From Planctomycetaceae bacterium (GTDB taxonomy: Bacteria; Planctomycetota; Planctomycetia; Planctomycetales; Planctomycetaceae), in assembly GCA_027000105.1 (NCBI GenBank), contig JALTOP010000123.1, forward strand, positions 1-23,072: 23,072 nt of DNA, read 5' to 3'. Shown here piece after piece: positions 16,441-23,072 of this stretch. Every line of letters starts with the position of its first letter. The stretch's first letter is position 1. Below the pieces are notes generated by a model that saw only the letters and a program-made list of their open reading frames with translations, did not search any database and had not been told where the DNA came from. The translations under genes and the position numbers were made by a program.

Positions 16441-16614
16441 ATGAAGAACATCATCAACAACGTAAAGCATTTCCTGGAATGTGAAGATGGACCAACCGCT
16501 GTCGAGTATGCTGTTATGCTCGCTTTGATCGTTGTCGTTTGCCTGACTGCTGTTCAAGCAATCGGTACAAACGCCAACTCTCAATTCGAAGCGGTTCGCG
16601 ACGCATTGAGCTAA
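16441..16614 (+). CDS. flp: Flp family type IVb pilin
   Basis: This 57-residue preprotein is the major subunit of Tad pili. It has a short basic leader (MKNIINNVKHFLE), then EDGPTAVEYAVMLALIVV. The prepilin peptidase would cut after Gly17, leaving Glu22 as the glutamate at +5 of the mature protein, followed by the hydrophobic helix and a short polar tail ending DALS. VEYA is the Flp variant of the usual Glu-Tyr motif. GAGGGGA lies upstream of the ATG. It heads the locus encoding its own peptidase and secretin. A weak CTGCC/GGCAG hairpin with TCTTT (about 16663-16690) follows and may limit readthrough, so that pilin mRNA exceeds that of the downstream genes. Confidence 0.93.
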   Translation: MKNIINNVKHFLECEDGPTAVEYAVMLALIVVVCLTAVQAIGTNANSQFEAVRDALS

Positions 16615-16764
16615 TGCTTGAGCGCCTGTGTAACAACAGGTTTGTATGTGAGACACAAGGCTGCCTGGCATTCGCTCGGGCAGTCTTTCTCTCTGTTTGG
16701 AAACAATAAAATAGAATTCCCATCAGCGGAACTTCAGTGATCACTGTCCATGAAGGAGGAAATC

Positions 16765-16866
16765 ATGTTTCCATTTTGGCTTGAACATTTCATGAGTCAC
16801 GCATTGCAGTCGTTGCCCTTTGTCATCGGGTTCTTCACCTGGTTTCTCTGTGGCGGAAGCCGATAG
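16765..16866 (+). CDS. Micro-ORF, 33-residue membrane peptide
   Basis: An ATG at 16765 sits behind AAGGAGGAAATC, a near-perfect Shine-Dalgarno at ideal spacing, and opens 33 codons to a TAG. The product starts MFPFWLEHFMSHALQSL and continues with PFVIGFFTWFLCGG, a single aromatic-rich hydrophobic segment (about 17-30) ending in Ser-Arg. It lies between flp and the prepilin peptidase on the same strand. Small membrane peptides can tune assembly machines or act as toxins; I do not know this one. The strong ribosome site is the main reason to call it. A competing minus-strand frame overlaps its end. Confidence 0.5.
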   Translation: MFPFWLEHFMSHALQSLPFVIGFFTWFLCGGSR

Positions 16867-17222
16867 GCAGGCTCCTCCGACGGAATCGTTCCGTTTGATA
16901 TTCTTTCGAATCCCGCCTTACGGGCCTTTTTTTACGGGCCTTTTCAAACTCTCCCTCCAGTCCTGCCTCTCGCCCTGATGCCCCCTTCCGCATCGCCTTG
17001 ATGTCATTGAGTTGTTGTTTTTTGACAACATTCCGCTTTTTCCCCGACCTCGCCCATTTTTCTGACCTATTGTTCTTGAGAACGGAATTCTTCATGCGGG
17101 TAGTCGGTACGCTGCCCTGAAGAAAATGACTGGCGTGGTTGTCAGTTACAAGTGGAAATTAGGACGGTTGGCGAGCAGCCGACTGGCATCAGACCCCTTG
17201 ATGATGGTTGAAAGGTTAAATC
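16867..17222. other. 356-base gap before the prepilin peptidase gene
   Basis: It holds a 13-base direct repeat, TTACGGGCCTTTT, at 16918-16930 and again at 16932-16944. I see no gene here I would defend. A very basic minus-strand frame (16835-17095) has no ribosome site and is treated as noise. The gap suggests that the prepilin peptidase gene may have its own promoter. Confidence 0.45.
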
Positions 17223-17771
17223 ATGGATTGGCAATTTTTATTGGAAAACTGGCCTGTCAAATTTGTTGCGATTGTTTTGATTGTCGCAGCCTGGATCGAT
17301 GGTAAAGAACTGCGAGTTCCCAATTGGATCACATTTCCAATGGTTATAAGCGGATTGATTTACACCACAGTCGTCGGCGGTTGGGGAGGACTCGGATTCG
17401 GCTTGTGGGGAATGACTGTCGGTCTACTGACACTGTTGCCACTTTACGCAGTCGGCGGAATGGGAGCAGGGGATGTCAAACTGATGGCTGGAATCGGCGC
17501 CTGGCTCGGAGCAACTGTCACTTGGTACGCCTTCTGCGTTTCTGTTGTCGTTGGGGCTATCATGGCTGTCATCATGGTTCTTTGGCGAGGGAGTTGGGAA
17601 AAACATTACAACAATTTCCTGATGATTATCTCCGAATTCATTACGATCAAAAAACCGGAAGAACTATACAAGATTGCAGCAGAGCGGAAGCCACAGATGC
17701 TTCTGTTGCCTTACGGAATTCCAATCTGCATCGGATCGATCGCCTACTTTTTCTACACAGGCATGATCTAA
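17223..17771 (+). CDS. cpaA: Prepilin peptidase (CpaA/TadV type)
   Basis: This A24-family aspartyl protease cleaves the Flp leader at the inner membrane. The 182 residues hold about five or six membrane segments. The catalytic aspartates are visible: Asp26 in AAWIDGKELRVPN and Asp84 in GGMGAGDVKLMAG. It lacks the N-terminal zinc/methyltransferase domain of PilD, as expected for the TadV/CpaA branch. AAAGG lies before the ATG. Its natural substrate is the Flp pilin encoded about 600 bases upstream. Confidence 0.92.
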   Translation: MDWQFLLENWPVKFVAIVLIVAAWIDGKELRVPNWITFPMVISGLIYTTVVGGWGGLGFGLWGMTVGLLTLLPLYAVGGMGAGDVKLMAGIGAWLGATVTWYAFCVSVVVGAIMAVIMVLWRGSWEKHYNNFLMIISEFITIKKPEELYKIAAERKPQMLLLPYGIPICIGSIAYFFYTGMI

Positions 17772-17988
17772 ACAGATCGAAGAAGGATGGGCAGCATGGG
17801 GAACATGGGGTGCTTTAGTGATAAGCCGACCTGATCATTCCAACTGATACGTCCGTCATAAAGTGAAGAGTTTAACAATTTCGTGCCGATGATGAGGGGG
17901 AGCGGACTTTGTGCCGCGCTTCATCTCGGTATGTCCGATCCCGGAATTCGTTCTGGAAATCGATTTGAGACCGATCGAGGTGAGCATT

Positions 17989-19215
17989 ATGAAAATGAAA
18001 ACTGTTATTGTATTGGCATTCGCGGTCGGTTGCGGCTTGATTGCCATGATGGGTGTCCAGCAGATGATTTCCAAACAGTCTGATACTCAAGATGTTCCTG
18101 TGAAAGTGCTGGTCGCAACGACAGATATTCCACCTGGAGTTCTTTTGGACGAGACAAACTGCCACTTCGAAGAATTTCCCTCCTCTGCCGTTCCTAAAGA
18201 TGCGGTGCGCAGCAAGGAAGACTACTTCGAACGCGGTTTGAAGGTTCCCGTCGACAAGGGAGATATCATTCGCATGGTCAAGCTGGGTAGCAAAGGAGAA
18301 ATTGCAGCCTCAGCCAGCATCCCCAAAGGGATGCGAATTTTCACATTCAAAGTCGATGATACCAAAACGCACAGCGGTTTATTGCAACCCGGAGATCGCG
18401 TCGATTTGCAAATCACTTTCGAATATATCTCTCCCAATAATACCCGGGTCACACGTACGGACACGCTACTTGAATACGTCGAAGTGTTTGCTTCCGATTC
18501 CGTCCGTGACCTGGAAGTTGGCGAATCCCGTGAAATCAAGGCGAAAAATCTTTCGCTGTTGGTGACTCCCGAGCAGGCCAATTTGCTCAAGCTGGCCAGT
18601 TCAAAGGGGGAACTGACTCCCATCATGAGGAATAAGGAAGACAAGGAATTGGTCAGACCGAAAGGTGTTGACGACAACTTACTGTCATTATTGAAAACGG
18701 GACTCGCTTCTCAGGAAGAAGACTCTGGGCAGAAAGGGGAAGCAGGGGCGAAATCGGACGGGGAAATCTCACCAGCAGAAGCGTTGAAGAATTCGTTGGA
18801 AAACGGTTTTGTTGAAAAGAGCGAACCAGCCCAAGAGGAGTTGGTTGTTCAGCCGGCTACCTGGACTGTCGACATCTACTCGGGAGATGAGGTCATCACA
18901 CACGATTTCATTCTTGAACCGGAGCAGATCGATTCGGTAGCGGATGAACAAAACGGTTCATCAGGGACTTCCGGGAAGCGAATGAAGAGCAAATTGACGC
19001 GGGTACTTTCACGACCGATTCAGGGAATGTTGGATTCTTTGCTGAATCCGAAAAAATCGGCGGTAGATTCGGCAAACAGTTCGAATAAGTCTGCATCAGA
19101 ATCTGATGAGGACGAACAGGAAACAGAACTGGAGGGAGAGTACCAGACCGAGGACGATTTCAAGGAAGAACAGGAACGCGAGAAAAAAGAGGAAACGCTC
19201 CTGTTGGTTCGGTAA
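17989..19215 (+). CDS. cpaB: Tad pilus assembly protein CpaB/RcpC
   Basis: CpaB/RcpC is a periplasmic, membrane-anchored partner of the Tad secretin. From the ATG at 17989 (GAGGTGAGC upstream) the protein has 408 residues. It has an anchor at about 4-22, a SAF domain (VKVLVATTDIPPGVLLD onward, about 38-100) and the RcpC domain (about 108-215, with PGDRVDLQ and LSLLVTPEQANLLKLA). A piece near 290-310 (WTVDIYSGDEV) matches the family's end. The last 80 or so residues are Ser/Glu/Asp-rich and disordered-looking, longer than usual. The frame opens upstream to 17911, but that start would bury the anchor. It precedes the secretin by about 270 bases. Confidence 0.88.
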   Translation: MKMKTVIVLAFAVGCGLIAMMGVQQMISKQSDTQDVPVKVLVATTDIPPGVLLDETNCHFEEFPSSAVPKDAVRSKEDYFERGLKVPVDKGDIIRMVKLGSKGEIAASASIPKGMRIFTFKVDDTKTHSGLLQPGDRVDLQITFEYISPNNTRVTRTDTLLEYVEVFASDSVRDLEVGESREIKAKNLSLLVTPEQANLLKLASSKGELTPIMRNKEDKELVRPKGVDDNLLSLLKTGLASQEEDSGQKGEAGAKSDGEISPAEALKNSLENGFVEKSEPAQEELVVQPATWTVDIYSGDEVITHDFILEPEQIDSVADEQNGSSGTSGKRMKSKLTRVLSRPIQGMLDSLLNPKKSAVDSANSSNKSASESDEDEQETELEGEYQTEDDFKEEQEREKKEETLLLVR

Positions 19216-19484
19216 CAGAGATGATGTTGAGCCAGAACGAACAGTGAATGAACAGTGGATAGAGTGAAAGATGTTCCTTCCACGCAGGTGGAGGGGAAAC
19301 AGAAAACGAGCAGGGAAGATGAGGCCGGATGCCTTTGGTGAAAGAGGCTGTGCTGATCGGGAAAACCTGAAAGGCGGCCGAATTCAAAGACAGGGATGCG
19401 GTGCTGGCGATATTCATATCGAACCTTCGGCATCGCGAGTTAAATCGAGATAACCAGCCTTGATGGCTTTGGCGGAGTGCAAGG

Positions 19485-21440
19485 ATGCAACCGTATCGAA
19501 TAATTGTTTCAGATTCTTTCATCGCAACACACAGGATCGTTGCTCAGGTCGCTCGTCATTGCTTGCGAACAGCGTTTTGCTACTGTATGAACCCGGCCAC
19601 ATTGTGCCTTGTCGTGGCTGTAAGCACTTTTTTCGGCCCGATTGGCGTCGCTCGTGCTCAGGTTCAAGCTCCTCCTGTGGCTGAAGGCGAGATCTTTCAC
19701 ATTCTCTCTGCACGCAGTGAACTGTCACTGGTTGAGAAATTTTCGCGTGTCGTTGAACTGGATGAGCGCATCACACGTGTGGACGGCTTCGATCCTGCGA
19801 TTCTGACGGTCACCGCGTTAAGTCCACATCGAATACGTTTGCAGGCTGTCAAAGCCGGGGTGACGACACTGGTTCTCGTCGACGAGAATGGCAAAACGTA
19901 CTCCGTTGAAGTGTTCGTCGAGGGAGACGTTCGACATCTGCAGTCATACGTGTCGCGTTTTTTTCCGGATTCCTCGGTGACCGCGGTAAAAGTCAAAGAC
20001 AGTATCGTGATGCGCGGGATTGTTGCTGATCCGTCCCATATTGCGCAAATCATAGAAATTGCGGAACAATTCTACCCCAAAGTGATCAACCAGATGCAAT
20101 TCGGTTCTGCCAATCAGGTCCGTTTGCAGGTAAAGATCATGGAAGCGCAGCGTTCGAAAATCAGGCAGTTTGGCTTCAACTGGTCCCTTTTGACCAACGA
20201 TGGCTTTGTGTTGAGCAATCCGGGGAACCTGGCGACGCCAACCGGCGCCACACTCTCCTCAGGAGGGGGAAATTCGCTGACGTATGGAGCGAACGGACTT
20301 TCTGCCTCATCGCTGAGTTTTGGACTGGTCAACTCCAACGGTATTTTTCGTGGCTTTCTTGAAGCTCTCAAAGAAGAAGGATTGCTTCGCGTTCTGGTGG
20401 AATCGTCTGTCGTCGCTGACAGCGGTCGGCCAGCGACACTCTTTTCCGGAGGCGAATTTCCGATTCTCGTTCCTCAATCGCTGGGCACAATTTCGGTAGA
20501 ATGGCGGGAATTTGGTGTCAAGCTCGATGCCGTCCCCATTGTTTTGGGAAAAGGACAGGTCATCCTTGAAATTGCTACGGAATTCAGCGAACGCGACTTT
20601 GCTAACGCCGCTTCCTTGAATAATACGACAATCCCTGCCCTGACTTCGAGAGAAGCCAACACACAGGTTCGTATGCGTTTGGGACAAACCTTGATGATCG
20701 GCGGTTTGCTGGCGACACGTTATACATCCGAAACAGATAAAATTCCCGTACTCGGAGAACTCCCTGTGATCGGGGCCGCTTTCCGCAGAGTGAAATACGA
20801 TGAGACAGAAACAGAACTGATCATCCTGGTCACTCCTGAATACGTCGCACCACTCAATCCCGATCAGGTACCTGCCGGAGGTCCCGGAATGTTCAGTGAT
20901 GTCCCGACAGACCACGAACTGTTTATGCAGGGGCTACTGGAAGTTCCCAACTATGGAGGGCCGACTCCGCCTCCACCTGCTGGAGAACATTGCCCGACTG
21001 ATTACCCGATCGAACAGGTTGCACCGACACCAAGTCGTCTGTTACCGCAGATTCAAGGTTCACCGGCTTCTGGAATGTTGAACAACTCCAAACCGTACGG
21101 GCCGGATGATTTGCAGACACCAAATGATGACGATAATGGCAATGCCATACCTCTGTTGCCCATGCCGACCGAATCACAGAAAAAAACGTCTTCCCGGCCG
21201 ATAGCTCCCGCGGTGAAATCGATCAAACATGAAAGCACTTCCAGCAAAAACAGTGTCCAATCGGCTGGGGGGTGGTATCAATCTGATAGAAAAAAGAAGC
21301 CCGAACCGTCTGCGTTCAGTCGAAATACGACAGAGGAGACAAAACCATCCGGCCCTCCCGCGTTGATATTGCCTGGTGCATCGTCAAAACAGAAAGAAAA
21401 CCGTTCCGCCCCTGTTCCGTTCGAGGCTCCGGATCCTTGA
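19485..21440 (+). CDS. cpaC: Tad pilus secretin CpaC/RcpA
   Basis: The secretin forms the outer-membrane pore for the Flp pilus. The 651 residues have a long N-region and a signal peptide ending ARA at about 58. A pilus-specific N-domain follows (about 68-145), then a BON-like domain (about 147-200) and the secretin domain (about 210-455). The secretin core motif VRMRLGQTLMIGGLL, then IPVLGELPVIGAAFRR and LIILVTPEYV, lies at 395-455. The last 195 residues are Pro/Ser/Asn-rich and disordered-looking, well beyond typical CpaC. The ATG at 19485 has GGAG seven bases ahead; an internal ATG at 19587 would give a cleaner signal peptide but has no ribosome site. It lies between CpaB and CpaE, the usual order. 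Confidence 0.93.
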   Translation: MQPYRIIVSDSFIATHRIVAQVARHCLRTAFCYCMNPATLCLVVAVSTFFGPIGVARAQVQAPPVAEGEIFHILSARSELSLVEKFSRVVELDERITRVDGFDPAILTVTALSPHRIRLQAVKAGVTTLVLVDENGKTYSVEVFVEGDVRHLQSYVSRFFPDSSVTAVKVKDSIVMRGIVADPSHIAQIIEIAEQFYPKVINQMQFGSANQVRLQVKIMEAQRSKIRQFGFNWSLLTNDGFVLSNPGNLATPTGATLSSGGGNSLTYGANGLSASSLSFGLVNSNGIFRGFLEALKEEGLLRVLVESSVVADSGRPATLFSGGEFPILVPQSLGTISVEWREFGVKLDAVPIVLGKGQVILEIATEFSERDFANAASLNNTTIPALTSREANTQVRMRLGQTLMIGGLLATRYTSETDKIPVLGELPVIGAAFRRVKYDETETELIILVTPEYVAPLNPDQVPAGGPGMFSDVPTDHELFMQGLLEVPNYGGPTPPPPAGEHCPTDYPIEQVAPTPSRLLPQIQGSPASGMLNNSKPYGPDDLQTPNDDDNGNAIPLLPMPTESQKKTSSRPIAPAVKSIKHESTSSKNSVQSAGGWYQSDRKKKPEPSAFSRNTTEETKPSGPPALILPGASSKQKENRSAPVPFEAPDP

Positions 21441-21554
21441 AGGGATTGATGATGAGTCGATTAGCTGCATGAACTCATTTGTTCGTGTCATTTGTAGAAT
21501 TCTGGTTGTTGTCAAGTTTATTTCCATGTCATACATCCTCGGAGCGTGTTCGTT

Positions 21555-22754
21555 ATGAAAAGGGTCATTCGGCTGGCTGTTGTCGATCCCAGTGACGCAA
21601 CACGCACACAATTGAAAAATTTGATGCTCGGTGTCGATACCGTCTGGTTGGAAGCAGAATGCTCCCGCTACGAATTCTTCATGGATGTCGCCATGCAGAC
21701 CCAGCCGGATATCGCACTGATCTCGCTCGATGCCGATCCGCAAAGCGCCATCAAATTGATCGATGAACTGCGTAAGAATGTTCCTGCCTGTTCTGTTCTT
21801 GTTGTCAGCAGTTCGCAGGAAGGAAGTCTGATCCTGCAGGTGATGAGAAGTGGTGCACAGGAATTCCTCAGCTATCCACTGCAGCTTGAAGATTTCATGT
21901 CGGCTCTGGATCGAGTCCGGCACGCGGCCCGTTCCGGTGATGATGAGGAGGAAATTCGCGATTCCCAGGTGATTACCGTCGCGGGAGTCAATGGAGGAGT
22001 CGGGAGCACTTCGGCTGCGGTCAATCTCGCTTGTGCTCTGGCCAAAGATGAACGGAACACGATTGCGCTGCTTGATCTGGATCTCTCTTTGGGAGATGCT
22101 GATGTCTGGCTCGATATCATTCCCGATTACACCATCCAGGATGTAGCCGAAAATATTACGCGAATCGATTATTCATTGCTGAAACGCTCGCTGACAAAAC
22201 ACGATACCGGCCTGTTCCTGCTCCCGAGACCGGTTCACCTGGAAAGTGAATTCAGGATGGGGGCTGAAGAATTACAGCGTATTATCGCCTTGTTGAAAGC
22301 GACCTTTTCTCATTTGGTTATCGATCTGGGAAAGTCATTTAGCGAAATGGAACTTGCCGCCATTTCCGCCTCGGACACAACATTGTTGATCACGCAATTG
22401 GATCTTCCCTGTTTGAGAAATGTCGTTCGACTCATCCAGTATTTCGATCAGAACGAGAATCTGGGTGATAAACTGAAAGTTGTCCTGAACCGCTTCGGTC
22501 TGAATGACACACAAATCAGCCTGGGAAAAGCGCTGGGGATTATCGGTCGGGAAGTTTTCTGGAAGATTCCGAATGATTTCGCGACGATGGTTGAATCCCG
22601 CAATAATGGTATTCCGTTAATCCAGCACGCTCCCAAAGCAAAACTGACCAAATCATTTATCGAACTGGCAGCCACATTCTCCCATAGCAGTTCCGAACAG
22701 CAGGAAACTCCCGCCAGGAAAGGGCTGTTCAGCTTTTTGGGACGTGGTAAGTAG
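21555..22754 (+). CDS. cpaE: Tad pilus ATPase-like protein CpaE/TadZ
   Basis: CpaE/TadZ places the Tad machine at the cell pole. From the ATG at 21555 (CGGAG ten bases up; a GTG at 21546 is the other choice) it has 399 residues. An N-terminal receiver-like fold (about 5-122) carries Asp11, but the phosphoacceptor position in PDIALISLDAD looks like Ser57. A ParA/MinD-like domain follows, with GVNGGVGSTSAAVNLA at 144-159 as an atypical Walker A lacking both lysines, and LLDLDLSLGDADVWLD as the second motif. Both features are known in the TadZ family, so regulation by phosphorylation is unlikely. It is the last Tad gene here, and its stop lies 15 bases from the convergent mqnA stop. Confidence 0.9.
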   Translation: MKRVIRLAVVDPSDATRTQLKNLMLGVDTVWLEAECSRYEFFMDVAMQTQPDIALISLDADPQSAIKLIDELRKNVPACSVLVVSSSQEGSLILQVMRSGAQEFLSYPLQLEDFMSALDRVRHAARSGDDEEEIRDSQVITVAGVNGGVGSTSAAVNLACALAKDERNTIALLDLDLSLGDADVWLDIIPDYTIQDVAENITRIDYSLLKRSLTKHDTGLFLLPRPVHLESEFRMGAEELQRIIALLKATFSHLVIDLGKSFSEMELAAISASDTTLLITQLDLPCLRNVVRLIQYFDQNENLGDKLKVVLNRFGLNDTQISLGKALGIIGREVFWKIPNDFATMVESRNNGIPLIQHAPKAKLTKSFIELAATFSHSSSEQQETPARKGLFSFLGRGK

Positions 22755-22769
22755 CAATCTCTCAATGGT

Positions 22770-23072
22770 TCAACCGGACGAACTCAAATTGGAGGCCAGT
22801 TCCCGGAACAGTTCCAGCCCCCTTTGTTCGGCTGAACCCATTTTGAAGTGCAAATTCTTTTTCAGATACTTCAAGGCTGTATCTTCCCCCAGACCGAGTT
22901 GCTCCGCTTCCCGCTTGGCAATCTTTTCAAGATTTTGCAAACCGTTATCACGGGCCTGATTCAGCAGCGGCTCTATCTGGCTGGAGTCGACGGTCGTCGA
23001 CGAAACCCACATGGCGAAAACAAATGGAAAACCGGTCCAGTTGACCCACTCCTCGCCCAAATCCCAAGTGTC
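22770..23072 (-). CDS. mqnA: Chorismate dehydratase MqnA, C-terminal part
   Basis: The gene enters from the right edge, so only the last 100 codons are seen; its start lies beyond the window. The text DLGEEWVNWTGFPFVFAMWV is the MqnA signature, followed by a helical C-terminus (EPLLNQARDNGLQNLEKIAK, then LGLGEDTALKYLKKNLHF). MqnA turns chorismate into 3-enolpyruvoylbenzoate, the first step of the futalosine route to menaquinone. The related MqnD is less likely given the EEW-TG-PFVFA pattern. It converges on cpaE with a 15-base gap and no visible terminator, so the two transcripts may overlap. Confidence 0.85.
   Translation of the reverse strand, partial: DTWDLGEEWVNWTGFPFVFAMWVSSTTVDSSQIEPLLNQARDNGLQNLEKIAKREAEQLGLGEDTALKYLKKNLHFKMGSAEQRGLELFRELASNLSSSG

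Noticed and set aside
16835..17095. Minus-strand frame for an 86-residue very basic protein
   Set aside because: There is no ribosome site, its composition is Lys/Arg-dominated, and it contains the 13-base direct repeat. It overlaps the end of the better-supported micro-ORF on the other strand.
17911..17988. Upstream start for CpaB
   Set aside because: A GTG at 17911 would put 26 extra residues before the membrane anchor, whereas the ATG at 17989 has GAGGTGAGC upstream.
1..23072. CRISPR arrays, tRNA or rRNA genes, phage or toxin-antitoxin modules
   Set aside because: I looked on both strands and found no regularly spaced repeats, cloverleaf-like GGTTCGA context with matching arms, ribosomal RNA text, or recognisable module proteins.

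Overview
The window looks like a chromosomal stretch from a member of the Planctomycetota. This is inferred from gene content: a Tat-exported Gfo/Idh/MocA oxidoreductase, a Tat-exported beta-helix protein, a membrane-anchored TPR protein, a PAPS sulfotransferase, a futalosine-pathway menaquinone gene and a Tad pilus locus, mixed with housekeeping genes in short, loosely packed units. Base composition is near balanced. I found no rRNA, tRNA, CRISPR array, prophage or intact insertion sequence.

Left part (1-5100): a minus-strand TPR membrane protein; a remnant-like short minus-strand locus with broken frames; a plus-strand pair of a voltage-gated-type K+ channel and a QueD/6-pyruvoyltetrahydropterin synthase family enzyme; an intergenic region full of dispersed repeat sequence; and a minus-strand Tat-exported Gfo/Idh/MocA oxidoreductase.

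Housekeeping block (5580-8835): coaE (CoA synthesis), rho (transcription termination), ribH (riboflavin) and nusB (antitermination), all on the plus strand. ribH-nusB is a common bacterial pairing. A second copy of the dispersed repeat follows nusB.

Middle part (9300-16045): an orphan small ORF, a membrane protein with a C-terminal zinc ribbon, rpsU with a good intrinsic terminator (all minus strand), then plus-strand genes for a secreted protein with three tandem RidA-like domains, a Tat-exported right-handed beta-helix protein, lipA (lipoyl synthase) and a sulfotransferase.

Right part (16400-22754): the front half of a Tad (Flp) pilus locus: a 57-residue Flp pilin, a 33-residue membrane micro-ORF with a near-perfect Shine-Dalgarno, the prepilin peptidase (CpaA/TadV), CpaB/RcpC, the CpaC/RcpA secretin and CpaE/TadZ. 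The locus stops there. The next gene, on the opposite strand, is the C-terminal part of mqnA (menaquinone synthesis), cut by the window edge. The secretion ATPase CpaF/TadA and the TadB/TadC platform proteins must therefore lie elsewhere, or be missing.

I did not find a clear new defence or mobile system. The best candidates for something undescribed are the pilus micro-ORF, the triple RidA-like exported protein whose domains all lack the catalytic arginine, and the dispersed intergenic repeat family.
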